A stretch of DNA of 64,000 nucleotides from JABGQS01 sp963666505 (lineage in GTDB: Bacteria; Bacillota; Clostridia; Christensenellales; SZUA-584): contig CAXXXL010000001.1 of assembly GCA_963666505.2 (NCBI GenBank), forward strand, positions 744,001-808,000, given 5' to 3'. A program made the translations under genes and the position numbers. Positions 1 to 9,471 of this stretch are shown here, in pieces. Below the pieces are notes generated by a model, which was not told where the DNA came from, made no database searches, and saw only the letters and a list, made by a program, of their open reading frames with translations. Numbering within the stretch: position 1 is the stretch's first letter; every line of letters begins with the position of its first letter.

Positions 1-171
1 CGATAACACAATTTGAAAATATTTGCAAACAAAGCGAGGACTTATCGATATGCTGCATCATACATTTGTACGTAAAATTAATGCTTTGAAAGACCAAAAT
101 GATAAGGCAAGCCGGTTTTATAAAGACAGTGTTACCGCTTTATTAAGTTTGAAGCAAAAAATACGATTCAA

Positions 172-200
172 TTGAAAAAAATCTGTTTGCGCTATATAAT
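172..200 (+). promoter_or_regulatory. Probable sigma-A promoter for the 256-3664 gene pair
   Basis: A TTGAAA box at 172-177 and a perfect TATAAT at 195-200 are separated by 17 bases, the ideal spacing for a housekeeping promoter. It lies about 55 bases upstream of the ATG at 256, and a TTAGGAG ribosome-binding site sits just before that start. Inferred from sequence only. Confidence 0.55.
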
Positions 201-255
201 ATATACTGGTTTTTAGTTATTATATTTATTATTTTATTTATTAGGAGTTTTTATT

Positions 256-1284
256 ATGGGCATCGTGGAAAACGCTAAGCTTGGTATTGTGCGCAGAATT
301 TTAGATAAGCGCAAAAAGAGAAACCCTCTTGACATTCACTTCGCAGAACATTATGAATTGCCTCCAGGATCAGATATATACGACATAAACAGCTATTTTT
401 TCTCTTGCCACGATATGGAGGGAAGAAGCCTGATGTTGCGCCATGCCGAAAGGGGCACTGGTGTGACGGAAGTCTGGTTTGCATATCGTGACGAGAAGGG
501 AAATGAGTATATAAATGAAAAGCAATACTATGAGAATGAGCCGCCTGCAACGTCTGTAAAGTGCCTAGAAACGGACAAAAAGTGGCTCTTTTCTTTTGAA
601 GGGAAAGTGAGAGACCAGAAAAAAGACAAGCTGCTGGATGCAAAATTTGAAGGAACATTTGACGCTGCAAGAACACTTTTTGAGTTCAGCCACCATCTTG
701 ATTCAAGGGTGCTTGGAGGGGCGATAGCGAAAGAAAAGTGGACAAAGGACTACTTCAAAGCGCTGCAAAAACAGAACCAGGTTCACTATGAACAGCCAGG
801 AAAGCTTGCCGGAAGCCTTCAGATAGGCAGAAAAAAAATCCAGCTAAAACTTAACGCCATGAGAGACCACTCATATGGAAGGCGAGACTGGAATTGTATG
901 AACAATCATTTTTGGCTTACGTGTCTGTTTGACGACGGAACATCGTTCAACGCCAACGTTGTAAGCGTGCCTGCAATACGCTCGCTTGCAACCGGATATA
1001 TCGAGGACGGCAGTGAAGCTCTTGGGCTGTGCAGGGCGTCTGTAGACAGGCCGATAAAAAATTATTCTGTGCCGGAGAAGTTCTCATACACAGGCGAGTT
1101 TCTCGGCGGCAGGACGTTCAAAGTAGACTGCGAGCTTGAAAGCGTATTCGTATTCCCGCTTGACAGCGGCAACTATGTTATATACGAAGGTGTTGGCAAA
1201 TTCGATATGGACGGCAAAAAAGGCAGAGGCAACTTAGAGTTTGGTTTCAACGGTGATGAAACCAGAATAGGGAAGCTGGGTTAG
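256..1284 (+). CDS. DUF7064/DUF7065-like protein, partner of a PEP-synthase-like enzyme
   Basis: A 342-residue protein with no signal peptide and no membrane segment, so probably cytosolic. A conserved-looking motif RDHSYGRRDW is at about residues 203-212, in a region rich in beta-type sequence. This resembles the DUF7064 family (lipocalin or CrtC-like folds), recalled from family knowledge rather than searched. ATG 256 follows TTAGGAG. The next gene begins 4 bases after the stop, so the two are surely co-transcribed. The same two modules are, as I recall, fused in proteins annotated as putative phosphoenolpyruvate synthase in some animals, which suggests joint action on one substrate. The substrate is unknown. 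Confidence 0.6.
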   Translation: MGIVENAKLGIVRRILDKRKKRNPLDIHFAEHYELPPGSDIYDINSYFFSCHDMEGRSLMLRHAERGTGVTEVWFAYRDEKGNEYINEKQYYENEPPATSVKCLETDKKWLFSFEGKVRDQKKDKLLDAKFEGTFDAARTLFEFSHHLDSRVLGGAIAKEKWTKDYFKALQKQNQVHYEQPGKLAGSLQIGRKKIQLKLNAMRDHSYGRRDWNCMNNHFWLTCLFDDGTSFNANVVSVPAIRSLATGYIEDGSEALGLCRASVDRPIKNYSVPEKFSYTGEFLGGRTFKVDCELESVFVFPLDSGNYVIYEGVGKFDMDGKKGRGNLEFGFNGDETRIGKLG

Positions 1285-1288
1285 GCAT

Positions 1289-3664
1289 ATGAAGATATAT
1301 GATTTATACGAAATACCCGGTGCTGCTATGGAAAGCGTCGGCGGAAAAGCAAAGGGGCTTTATGAACTTGGCAAATGCGGTTTGCAGGTTGCAAAAGGGT
1401 TCGTAGCGGTGAATATAAACAGTGAAATAGCCCTGCAGGCAGTAGCTGATTACTATGAAAACAGCGGATATAGTACTGTGGCTGTGCGTTCAAGCGCTTC
1501 TTCAGAGGACGGCGCCGTATATTCAAGCGCAGGGCAGTATGTTACTGTGCTGAATGTGGAAGGCAAAGCGCAGTTGAAAAATGCAGTGGTGAAATGCCTT
1601 GAGTCGCTGAGTCGTGATGTGGCAAAGAGCTATACGGATTATTTCAGTGATGCTAAAAGCGATAAGATGAGTGTTGTGGTGCAGCAGATGATCGATGCTG
1701 ATGTGTCTGGAGTATGCTTTACTCAATACGCAGGCGATGAAAATACGGTCCACATAGAAGCGGTAAAAGGGCTGGGGGAAGACTTGGTTTCCGGCAGGGC
1801 GGAAGCAAAAGAATATTTGATAGATAAGGGCAGCATGCAACCTCGGGGCGACGAACTTTTAAACGCAGATATGTTACGCAGGATCGCTGAGGAGGCATGC
1901 CTTGCCGGCGAAAAAATAGGATTTGCGCTGGATACAGAATGGGCGCTCTGCGGCAGCGAGCTTTACTGGCTGCAAGCAAGGCCGATAACCGTGACGGAGC
2001 AGACAGACGCCTTTGAGCTTGATTCAACGTGCATCGGGAAAAATGACGTTGTGACCACATGCAACATAGGCGAGATGATGCCGGGCGCTGTAACTCCGCT
2101 TACAATGTCTACCAGCATGTATGCGATCGACCACGGTGTGAGGCGGCTGATGTATAAATCCGGTACGTCGAAGAGCATTGACGAGTATCCGCCGGAAAGT
2201 TGTTTTCCGCACGTGGGCGGCACTATGTTCCTGAACCTAAACACGATGAAGAATATCGCAGACTATGTTGCAATGTCTGATGATACCAACCTTGAGATAG
2301 CGTTGTGCGGACGTGTGCTTGAAGGGTTCCCGGAAAGGAAAAAGAAAAAGGTAAGCAAGCTTATAAGGGCGTATAACGCTATAAAATATTTCATAATACT
2401 ATTTAGCACAAAAAAAGCATGCAGAGATATTAAAGAATTAGCGGACGGGCTGGAGATTCCCGTGTGCGGTATAGCAAAAGAACAGTTTGATGCGATAGAC
2501 AAAAACCTCTACAAGAACAACGATGCTTTCTGGTATCACTATATCACTTCGTCACAGGCAGGAGCTATGAGCGCTGCACTGTACCATACTCTGGTTGGCG
2601 AGGGAGAAGAACCGGAGGAAGCTAACGCAATAATAGCCGGTGTGCTTGAGAATATTGAGGGTGTGGAGAGCGTTGACATATTAAAGTCGCTCAAGAAGAT
2701 CGCGGCGGAGATATTGAAGGAAAAACCGGAAGCTGCAGGTCATGATGCGACAGCGCTTGCAGAATATTTAAAGGTGAGCGAAGGCCAGAGCGCCTATATG
2801 CTTGAGCACTTTATAAAGCGGCACGGGCATAGAGCTATAAGGGAAGCTGAAATGATGAGCAGATCGTGGCACATGGACGATGTCAGCCTCAGCGGGTTCT
2901 TAAAGTCGATAATGACAGCCGGTATAACGGAAGATAAACCTGCGAACGTGCAGGAATATATAGATGGTATTCTGAAGCGCTACAAGGGCGGCACGCAAAA
3001 AGCACTGAAATTTATAATAGGACAGGCCAGAAAAGGCGTAGTAAACAGAGAGTTTACAAAGTCATATTGTATAAAATTGCTTGATGGCTTCAAAGCGGCA
3101 TACCAGCGGCTTGGTAATCTGATGGTTGAGGAGGATATAATACCTGAAGATGAACTGGTATATTTCCTTAAACATAAAGAGATTGGTCAGCTAATAGGAG
3201 GACAAAGGGCGCTGGTGAAGAAAGCTGTTGCAAGAAGAAGGGTTTTTGAAGAGCAGAAGAGCCTGAAGTTCAATGAAATGAATGTAGGCAAACCCGTGCC
3301 GATAGAGATAGACTATTCCGAGCTTGAGGGAAGCAAAGTCTTCTCGGGCTCTGCAATCAGCAGGGGCAAGGCTATTGGAAAGGCAAGAGTGATATCAAGC
3401 GTAGAGGATGCAAACAAGCTGGAGAAAGGCGAGATTATGGTAGCGGCGTTTACTGATATCGGCTGGTCGCCCTACTACAGCGTGGCGGGAGCACTGATAA
3501 CGGAAGTCGGCTCTGTGCTTTCACACGGTGCAGTCGTAGCAAGGGAGTATTCGCTGCCTCTTGTTTCAAACATAGCTTATGCTACAAAGCTTATCAAGAC
3601 AGGAAGCATGATATGCGTCGACGGAAACAAAGGAGAGGTGGCAATAATAGACAGCGCACAATAA
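1289..3664 (+). CDS. PEP-synthase/rifampin-phosphotransferase-like enzyme
   Basis: A 791-residue protein with the three-part layout of dikinase-type phosphotransferases. An N-terminal ATP-grasp domain (about 1-240) carries AVRSSASSEDG and a QARPITV end. The middle section is long and variable. The C-terminal swivelling phosphohistidine domain carries GSVLSHGAVVAREYSLP, with the phosphorylated histidine at residue 746. Such enzymes move a phosphate from ATP through the histidine to pyruvate or to a small molecule, as in rifampin phosphotransferase. The canonical PEP-synthase C-terminal barrel is missing, so true PEP synthesis is unlikely and a small-molecule kinase role is the better guess. 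It starts 4 bases after the preceding gene. Confidence 0.7.
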   Translation: MKIYDLYEIPGAAMESVGGKAKGLYELGKCGLQVAKGFVAVNINSEIALQAVADYYENSGYSTVAVRSSASSEDGAVYSSAGQYVTVLNVEGKAQLKNAVVKCLESLSRDVAKSYTDYFSDAKSDKMSVVVQQMIDADVSGVCFTQYAGDENTVHIEAVKGLGEDLVSGRAEAKEYLIDKGSMQPRGDELLNADMLRRIAEEACLAGEKIGFALDTEWALCGSELYWLQARPITVTEQTDAFELDSTCIGKNDVVTTCNIGEMMPGAVTPLTMSTSMYAIDHGVRRLMYKSGTSKSIDEYPPESCFPHVGGTMFLNLNTMKNIADYVAMSDDTNLEIALCGRVLEGFPERKKKKVSKLIRAYNAIKYFIILFSTKKACRDIKELADGLEIPVCGIAKEQFDAIDKNLYKNNDAFWYHYITSSQAGAMSAALYHTLVGEGEEPEEANAIIAGVLENIEGVESVDILKSLKKIAAEILKEKPEAAGHDATALAEYLKVSEGQSAYMLEHFIKRHGHRAIREAEMMSRSWHMDDVSLSGFLKSIMTAGITEDKPANVQEYIDGILKRYKGGTQKALKFIIGQARKGVVNREFTKSYCIKLLDGFKAAYQRLGNLMVEEDIIPEDELVYFLKHKEIGQLIGGQRALVKKAVARRRVFEEQKSLKFNEMNVGKPVPIEIDYSELEGSKVFSGSAISRGKAIGKARVISSVEDANKLEKGEIMVAAFTDIGWSPYYSVAGALITEVGSVLSHGAVVAREYSLPLVSNIAYATKLIKTGSMICVDGNKGEVAIIDSAQ

Positions 3665-3892
3665 AACCTTACGCCAAAACAGCAAACGACAGAACAGCTT
3701 TGCTCTTTTTATACACAAACCGATTTTCAAAAAAATTGCAGCTTCAGCGAAGGCTTGCAGGAATACGCAATGTCCATATAGAATGAATAATAAACCCCAT
3801 TTTTCTCAACAGAAGTGATACATAAAGCACAGGATGAACAAAAGCAGTTGATATATACTGTTTTTTCGATTATTTTCTTGGAGGTGCTTTTT

Positions 3893-4933
3893 ATGAACAG
3901 TGAAAACATGCTGCTTGGTTTGTATAAAAAACAGCAATATGATTCGACACGTAACAATATCCAGAAACTGGTTATATATTCAAGCGCCGGAGGCATGTTG
4001 ATTGGCGCAGTATTATCGGCAGTGCTACTTTCAGAACCAGTATCGATGTATTTGTTCGCAAGCGTTGTTGTCTGCATTATTGCTGCTTACTTACTCCAGT
4101 TTTTTAAAGTTGTTTCGCTTAACACTGCCACCCTTATTTATTTTATTTATTTGTGCTTTATTTTTATTCCGGTAAACTGGTATTTTACTGATGGACTTAT
4201 AGGCGCAACTCCATATATCGCTGTAATTATTATGCTGGCGATAATGATTGTTTTTACAGGCAAAACTTTAAAGATAATACACATCATTTACCTTGCTATG
4301 CTTTTCATACTGCTTGTCTACTCAGCAATCACCACGCCTGTTCTTGCCGATATGCTATTAATTATCTATAAATCTGTTGCGTTCTTTGTTTCAATATTAT
4401 TGATTGCATTTTATATGATGTTTATGCTGAAAAAATATGACCAAATGCACAATATGTTTTTGAACGGCTCCATTAGAGACGAGCTTACAAGAATGCTGAA
4501 CCGCAGTGTTCTTGATGTTGTAATCGAATATGTTGAAACTTTTTACCAGTCAAAGCAAATGGACTATGTGATGATAATGATCGACGTTGACAATTTCAAA
4601 AAGCTCAACGATGAGTACGGTCATGTCGTCGGTGATATAGTGCTGCGCAACACAGCAGAGTGTATAAGAGAACATATGCGAGAAGAAGACTTTGTTATAA
4701 GATATGGGGGAGATGAGTTTTTGGTAGTGCTGCTTGGCGCCTCGACCGAAAACGCTAAACACATATTCGAGCGTGTGGAAAATGAGCAGAAGTGCAGAAG
4801 TCTGCTGGATTTCAATATAACAGTCAGCCGTGGATACGCAGAAAGAAGCGAGTGCAAAACACCAAAAGAAGTCATCGAACTGGCAGATAAAAGGATGTAT
4901 GAAAACAAGGAGTCAAAACGCGTAAAAAGATAA
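3893..4933 (+). CDS. Membrane-bound diguanylate cyclase (GGDEF)
   Basis: The frame is open from 3815, but the start chosen is ATG 3893, which has TTGGAGGTG upstream; this gives 346 residues. About six hydrophobic segments fill residues 20-180. A GGDEF domain follows, with an intact active site GGDEF at 272-276. An RxxD inhibitory-site motif (REED) lies five residues before it, so product inhibition by cyclic di-GMP is expected. The reaction is two GTP to cyclic di-GMP at the inner membrane. The signal sensed by the membrane part is unknown. It lies 228 bases after the phosphotransferase gene and is probably a separate unit. It supplies the messenger that HD-GYP proteins elsewhere in the window would degrade. 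Confidence 0.85.
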   Translation: MNSENMLLGLYKKQQYDSTRNNIQKLVIYSSAGGMLIGAVLSAVLLSEPVSMYLFASVVVCIIAAYLLQFFKVVSLNTATLIYFIYLCFIFIPVNWYFTDGLIGATPYIAVIIMLAIMIVFTGKTLKIIHIIYLAMLFILLVYSAITTPVLADMLLIIYKSVAFFVSILLIAFYMMFMLKKYDQMHNMFLNGSIRDELTRMLNRSVLDVVIEYVETFYQSKQMDYVMIMIDVDNFKKLNDEYGHVVGDIVLRNTAECIREHMREEDFVIRYGGDEFLVVLLGASTENAKHIFERVENEQKCRSLLDFNITVSRGYAERSECKTPKEVIELADKRMYENKESKRVKR

Positions 4934-5148
4934 CTGAGAGTATGAGACCAGACGTTGCAAACTGATTAGCAATGTACCGCGCGAGACGCGTAAAAGGCAT
5001 TAAAACCAACGAATGATGAGGCGCTCGAAATGATTGCCAATGTGCTTCATAAACACGATTGCATGCACAGGATAATTATAAGCGTGGTAGTTACGATTAA
5101 GCTTTCTTCAGAGGGAAAAGAGAAATATTTGGTAGTTGTTAGTATGTT

Positions 5149-5187
5149 AAAAAAGCTAAGAGGCAAGCAGATGCTTTAGCTTTTTCT
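5149..5187. terminator. Bidirectional terminator between convergent genes
   Basis: The arm AAAAGCTAAG (5151-5160) pairs with CTTTAGCTTTT (5174-5184), with one bulged base. The A/T-rich flanks would form a U-tract on either strand. It serves the cyclase on the plus strand and the dehydratase operon on the minus strand. Confidence 0.7.
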
Positions 5188-6853
5188 ATACTTGTTCAAG
5201 TGCAAAAAGCGCTGCGCCCAGGGCGCCGCAAAGCTGCGCATTTTCACACACAAAAAGTGTTGCCCCGAGCCTTTCCTCCAACGCTTTGACAACCCCGAGG
5301 TTTTTGGCTACGCCGCCGGTGATTATATAACCTTGCTCGGGCGAAACACGGTTAACAAGCGCTGCAACTTTTGATGCAACAGACCGGTTGAGCCCGTGTA
5401 CGATATCTTCCAATGCCCTGTTCTGTGCAACAAGGGAAACGACTTCTGACTCTGCGAAAACAGTACACATGCTGGAAATGGTGATCTCCTCTTTCCAATC
5501 AAGACCAATCTCGCTGATCTGCTTGAGTGTGATGCCAAGGGCCCGGGCCATCATTTCCAGAAAACGGCCGGTTCCGGCTGCGCACTTATCATTCATCACA
5601 AAATTAAGAACTGCACCTGTCTCATCGATTTTGATGGCTTTGCTGTCCTGCCCGCCGATGTCTATGACGGTACGTGACTGCGGATAAAGAAAGTGCGCTC
5701 CCTTTGCATGGCAGGAGATCTCGGTTATGCTTTTATCGCCGTCGGCAATGTAGTCGCGGCCATAGCCGGTCTTGATTATAGCTGAAACATCGCTTCGGGC
5801 AAGCCCGGCCTTTTTGAGAGCATCGTTTAGAGCCAGCTCGGCGCTTACATTTGCACCGCCGCCTGTCGGGATAATAACGGTGGAAACAATACGTTTTTCA
5901 GTATCCATAATCACAGCGTCGGTGCTGGTAGAGCCACTGTCGATTCCTGCAACATAAACATTGTTTTTTGATGCTGATACTTTTACGGGGCCGAGGTTTC
6001 CTGTGGTAGTGCGGCAGAGCGTTTCTGCAAACGCTTCAATGCGGGTTTTCAGCTGTTCTGCGCTCTGCCGGGTGTAGTCGGTTTCCAGTTTTAGAATAGG
6101 AATATCTGTATCCTGTTTGATACTGAAATATTCGAATTCATAATAATCGCAGAATTTTATAGTGTGGAAGATGATTCCCTGTAAATTCGGGTCGGCAAAC
6201 AAATTGCGGCGCATTTCTGGCAGACCCATCCGCCCGCAGGGGAACTGGCCGAGTAAAGCGGAAGCGTAGGCAGAGAACATATCTTTTTCGGACATATCGG
6301 CCATGGCTTTTGTGTCACAAACGAGTTCGCGGTTGCGCACACAGGTAAGATTCTTTACCGGGAAAGGCATAAGGGAGCTTATCTTCTCTTCCAGCTCGTG
6401 ACCGGCCCGTACACCCAAAATGCCCACATACGGGCTTTCTTCATCCGGTTCAACGGGGGAAAAGGCGTTTAAAAACGCTTCAGTGTCAAACGGAGTTTCG
6501 AAATACTCTTCGTAATCATTTTTCAGGCGGATCAGCTTTTTACCAAGCTCTACGGCGGCCATAGAGCTGTTTCGGTGGGGGAGGTCCAGCATGAACAGAA
6601 AACGGCATGCTTTCTCATCCCTGATTACATCATAGGCTCTGCATATGGTGTCACAGCAATTGACGAGAACAAGCTCTTGCTCATCTTCAGAGAGGACGGA
6701 CTGCATCAGCGACTTGCCAAAGCCGCACAGGTTGATGTGGGAAAGACGGTCGGAAAGCTCGAAGTTTTCTGCCATATCGTCCAGCAAAGACCATTCCCGG
6801 TGAAAGCCACTGAAAAGCTCTAAAGGTGTGTATTTACATATATATCTTATCAT
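5186..6853 (-). CDS. Fused 2-hydroxyacyl-CoA dehydratase-like domain and BadF/BcrD-type activase
   Basis: A 555-residue protein in two parts. Residues 1-295 resemble the D-component of 2-hydroxyacyl-CoA dehydratases. Residues 300-555 form the BadF/BadG/BcrA/BcrD-type ATPase that injects an electron into the dehydratase at the cost of ATP. Visible motifs are GIDSGSTSTDAVI (phosphate loop, from G303), DIGGQDSKAI, NDKCAAGTGRFLE (C424) and SSMCTVFAE (C463); the two cysteines are the expected ligands of the [4Fe-4S] cluster shared by an activase dimer. Its ATG overlaps the stop of the upstream gene by 4 bases, indicating translational coupling. The separate activase and dehydratase subunits of the classical enzymes are partly merged here. 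The substrate cannot be told. No CoA-transferase gene is near. Confidence 0.8.
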   Translation of the reverse strand: MIRYICKYTPLELFSGFHREWSLLDDMAENFELSDRLSHINLCGFGKSLMQSVLSEDEQELVLVNCCDTICRAYDVIRDEKACRFLFMLDLPHRNSSMAAVELGKKLIRLKNDYEEYFETPFDTEAFLNAFSPVEPDEESPYVGILGVRAGHELEEKISSLMPFPVKNLTCVRNRELVCDTKAMADMSEKDMFSAYASALLGQFPCGRMGLPEMRRNLFADPNLQGIIFHTIKFCDYYEFEYFSIKQDTDIPILKLETDYTRQSAEQLKTRIEAFAETLCRTTTGNLGPVKVSASKNNVYVAGIDSGSTSTDAVIMDTEKRIVSTVIIPTGGGANVSAELALNDALKKAGLARSDVSAIIKTGYGRDYIADGDKSITEISCHAKGAHFLYPQSRTVIDIGGQDSKAIKIDETGAVLNFVMNDKCAAGTGRFLEMMARALGITLKQISEIGLDWKEEITISSMCTVFAESEVVSLVAQNRALEDIVHGLNRSVASKVAALVNRVSPEQGYIITGGVAKNLGVVKALEERLGATLFVCENAQLCGALGAALFALEQV

Positions 6854-8124
6854 TTGCGTCTGTCCTCCAGCATTTCAATAAAAGCGCCGAAGCGTGTAGC
6901 CATCTGACCGTCACTGCAGTTGGTCGGGTCTCCTATGTCACCGTCCAGAATAAGGGTCGGATAACCCTCCGCTTCAAATGTTCGCTTGAAAAGTGCAGAT
7001 GCGCCTATTGTACCCTTGCAGCCCCAGTGTGCGAACACCACCATGCCGTCTGCTTTTGTAAGCTTCGCAGCTTCCAGCGCACGCTGTGCCCGCCATTTAT
7101 AGTCGCCGTTATAACAGGAATAGACCATCCTGCGTGCCATCGCATCATAAGGGTCTGCGGGGTCTGTGTGCATCATGCTGTCATAAACTAGATCGCAGGC
7201 AGTCACCCTTGCTTTGTCGGTAAGGCTTAGATATTTATTTATTGAGGGCTGCAGGAAAGGGAGCGCATGCAGCCAGACAAGCCGGATAGCGTCGTTGCCC
7301 TTTGCTTTTTTTATATCGGAGAGCATACGGCGGCAATATGTCTCTGCCTTTTTTGTTCCCATCATGATATGACCAGTAAAAACCCCGTAAAGCTCGCTTG
7401 CGATATCGCTTTTCAGTGCATGGTCAGCTTGGTATTTTAAATGTTCCAGATAGTATTCACTGGTGCGGCAGCTGCGCTGTACGGCCTTTTGCAGCATACT
7501 TTCAGAGATTTTTTTGCCTGATATGTCGGAAATGAATTTTACCATTTCACGAAGCTGTTCGGCAACATGAACAACTGCATCCTCATTTCGTTCATATGGC
7601 ACTTCTACAAAGAAACTGGGGATCTTGAAACGCTCGATAAGATAAGGGAAACTGGTCATGTTTGCGTCGCAGGCAAGGTTTGTATAGATAAGCATTTTCG
7701 GACTTGGCACGACCCCGCTGCTCATCGAACCGTGAAATATGCGGTGGAAGGAGCAGAGCGTTTTTGATGCGCCGTCTTCTTCCGCCTGGTTCAAAAAAAC
7801 CTGTTCGGCGTGCACTCCGCCCAAAAAACCGGAAAGGGCTTCCACTGAAAACGGCGTTATCCCGGCGGCGACTAACGGCTCGCTGGGTATGAATATACTG
7901 ATCATTGCAGATTTTTCCGGTGAGGAAAGTGCGTCTACCATAGTTGCAGTAATGCATTTTGAAGCATAACGGTGGCAGGGTGAAACTTTGCTGACAGGCA
8001 ATACAGTGCCGGCCTGCTGGATACGGCAGGCAGCAACAAGAGTTTTGCGTGCTTTGAGTGGGTTTTCCAATACAGCTTTTTGAATAAGCTGACCGAACTT
8101 TTCAACTTGTTCCGTTTTATCCAT
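6850..8124 (-). CDS. 2-hydroxyacyl-CoA dehydratase D-component-like subunit
   Basis: A 424-residue soluble protein of the HgdB/FldB family. Cysteines that could hold an iron-sulfur cluster occur in CSFHRIFHGS, TNLACDANMTSFP, YSCYNGDYKWR and FAHWGCKG. ATG 8124 is the first gene of the operon, followed by the fused activase with a 4-base overlap. In known systems these proteins remove water from (R)-2-hydroxyacyl-CoA esters by a ketyl-radical route during amino-acid fermentation. Family proteins also act in benzoyl-CoA reduction and in uncharacterised roles, so the exact reaction is open. An oxygen-sensitive enzyme like this fits a strict anaerobe. Confidence 0.78.
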   Translation of the reverse strand: MDKTEQVEKFGQLIQKAVLENPLKARKTLVAACRIQQAGTVLPVSKVSPCHRYASKCITATMVDALSSPEKSAMISIFIPSEPLVAAGITPFSVEALSGFLGGVHAEQVFLNQAEEDGASKTLCSFHRIFHGSMSSGVVPSPKMLIYTNLACDANMTSFPYLIERFKIPSFFVEVPYERNEDAVVHVAEQLREMVKFISDISGKKISESMLQKAVQRSCRTSEYYLEHLKYQADHALKSDIASELYGVFTGHIMMGTKKAETYCRRMLSDIKKAKGNDAIRLVWLHALPFLQPSINKYLSLTDKARVTACDLVYDSMMHTDPADPYDAMARRMVYSCYNGDYKWRAQRALEAAKLTKADGMVVFAHWGCKGTIGASALFKRTFEAEGYPTLILDGDIGDPTNCSDGQMATRFGAFIEMLEDRRK

Positions 8125-8470
8125 AGTTGATACTCCTGCTTAGTCGAAACATGGTTTGTATAGTTTTTTGGGCATTGCGGCTGCAAAAACTGATCTGCAG
8201 GCGGTGTAATGAATAATAAATTACCCGGTATAAGAAAAACGAGCAATCAAATAAACATTTCCACGCAAACAAAACATACGCAGCGCTTCGGCTGACAACG
8301 GATGCAATATTCAGTTTTATAAGGAAAAGCAAGTTGTGAATATAAAAAGATATTTATAATTGCATAAAAAGACTTGCAGTTCCCTTTAAAAACTCCTAAA
8401 TAGAGTATGAATAAATCAATTCATAATAACAAAAATTGTAGATATGTTCAAGTTACAGTAATATAACAAT
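8125..8470. other. Upstream region of the dehydratase operon, no gene
   Basis: This 346-base stretch should hold the promoter of the minus-strand operon starting at 8124. A palindromic GC-rich patch occurs near 8281-8296. I see no coding sequence. Its far end carries the left copy of the direct repeat flanking the IS1595-type element. Confidence 0.4.
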
Positions 8471-9471
8471 ATGGCTATTAAGTTAAGTCAGCAAATCGTA
8501 GAGGCGGAGACTGTGTCACGGCGAAAAGCAATCTGTTGAAGATCTCACTGCCCATGCTTCTGCGATTGAACCGATAACAGTACTCATCCAAGTAGCTCTG
8601 CAAGTGCTTTTTTCCTAAGCCGTGAAAAGTTCCCGAAACGAAGGCCTTTGCGTTGCTGATAATGGTATGCAGCCATTTGAGCATATCTGAATCCGCATCA
8701 AAGACCTGATATTCGTGCAGATACTTTTCAGCCAAAGGCTTTCGGTAACTATGGTAAGCATCTGTCTGCACTGATGCGCCTTCGGCAATGCTACTCTTAG
8801 CAAACTTGGCAATTGTCTTTCCCTTTAGGTCGGTCACAACCTGCATTTTCACGTACTGGGGTTTGCCATCTTCGTCTTTTGATATAGCCACCACGACCTT
8901 GTTTTTCGTGGTTCCACGGCCTCTTTTACCACCTTTTTTGGTTTTGCCTAAGTACGTGTCATCCAATTCTATAATACCTTTAAGCAAATAACGATTGTCT
9001 CGTTCAGCCATTGCATTGCGGATACGATGGAGCAAAAACCATGCTGTATTGTACGGCAGATTCAGTACCCGAGATAGCTGCATGGCCGAATACCCACGCT
9101 TATCGCGAGACACTAAGTATATCGCCCAAATCCATGTTCTCAGGCTTAAATGACTCCTGTCCATCACAGTACCGGCTGTCACAGATGCCTGATATCGACA
9201 ACTTTTACACGCGTATTTATGCCGCGTCGTAATATGACAATACTCGCGGCAACCGCAGACGGGGCATATAAATCCGTCCGGCCATCGCAGCTTAAACAGA
9301 TAGTCTCTGCAAGCATCTTCTGTATCAAATCGCCTTTGTATGTCCTCTAACCCTACTCGTTTTTTCGTTGCCATAGCTTTTTTCCACCTTTTCCGTTACT
9401 ATGACAACATTCTATACTTCGTATTGTGCGGTTTTATGGACTTGTCACTGATGACTCATCTTAATAGCCAT
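8471..9471 (-). mobile_element. Intact IS1595-family insertion sequence
   Basis: Inverted ends are GGCTATTAAGTTAAGTCAGC on the left (from 8473) and, as reverse complement of the right end, GGCTATTAAGATGAGTCATC. The 10-base sequence ATATAACAAT is repeated directly on both sides (8461-8470 and 9472-9481), marking a clean insertion; family members usually duplicate 8 bases, so the exact boundary may shift by a base or two. One full-length transposase gene fills the element, so it may be active. Confidence 0.85.
8478..9374 (-). CDS. IS1595-family transposase
   Basis: A 298-residue protein. An N-terminal zinc ribbon (CPVCGC and CKSC, residues about 37-61) is followed by a helical DNA-binding part and a DDE-type catalytic core. 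Likely catalytic segments are IELDDTYLGK, VQTDAYHSY and, near the end, DEYCYRFNRR. It is uninterrupted and lies within matched inverted ends. It is transcribed towards the dehydratase operon, so read-through into that operon is possible. Confidence 0.9.
   Translation of the reverse strand: MATKKRVGLEDIQRRFDTEDACRDYLFKLRWPDGFICPVCGCREYCHITTRHKYACKSCRYQASVTAGTVMDRSHLSLRTWIWAIYLVSRDKRGYSAMQLSRVLNLPYNTAWFLLHRIRNAMAERDNRYLLKGIIELDDTYLGKTKKGGKRGRGTTKNKVVVAISKDEDGKPQYVKMQVVTDLKGKTIAKFAKSSIAEGASVQTDAYHSYRKPLAEKYLHEYQVFDADSDMLKWLHTIISNAKAFVSGTFHGLGKKHLQSYLDEYCYRFNRRSMGSEIFNRLLFAVTQSPPLRFADLT

Noticed and set aside
17..175. Short open frame at the left edge, possible tail of a gene
   Set aside because: The frame is closed by TGA at 14-16, has no ribosome-binding site, and the translation matches nothing I recognise. 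The promoter -35 box for the next gene overlaps its end.
1719..2060. Long minus-strand open frames within the phosphotransferase gene
   Set aside because: They are shadows of a clear plus-strand gene with conserved motifs and have no start signals.
5030..5179. A 49-codon plus-strand frame before the terminator
   Set aside because: No ribosome-binding site, unknown sequence, and its end overlaps the terminator stem.
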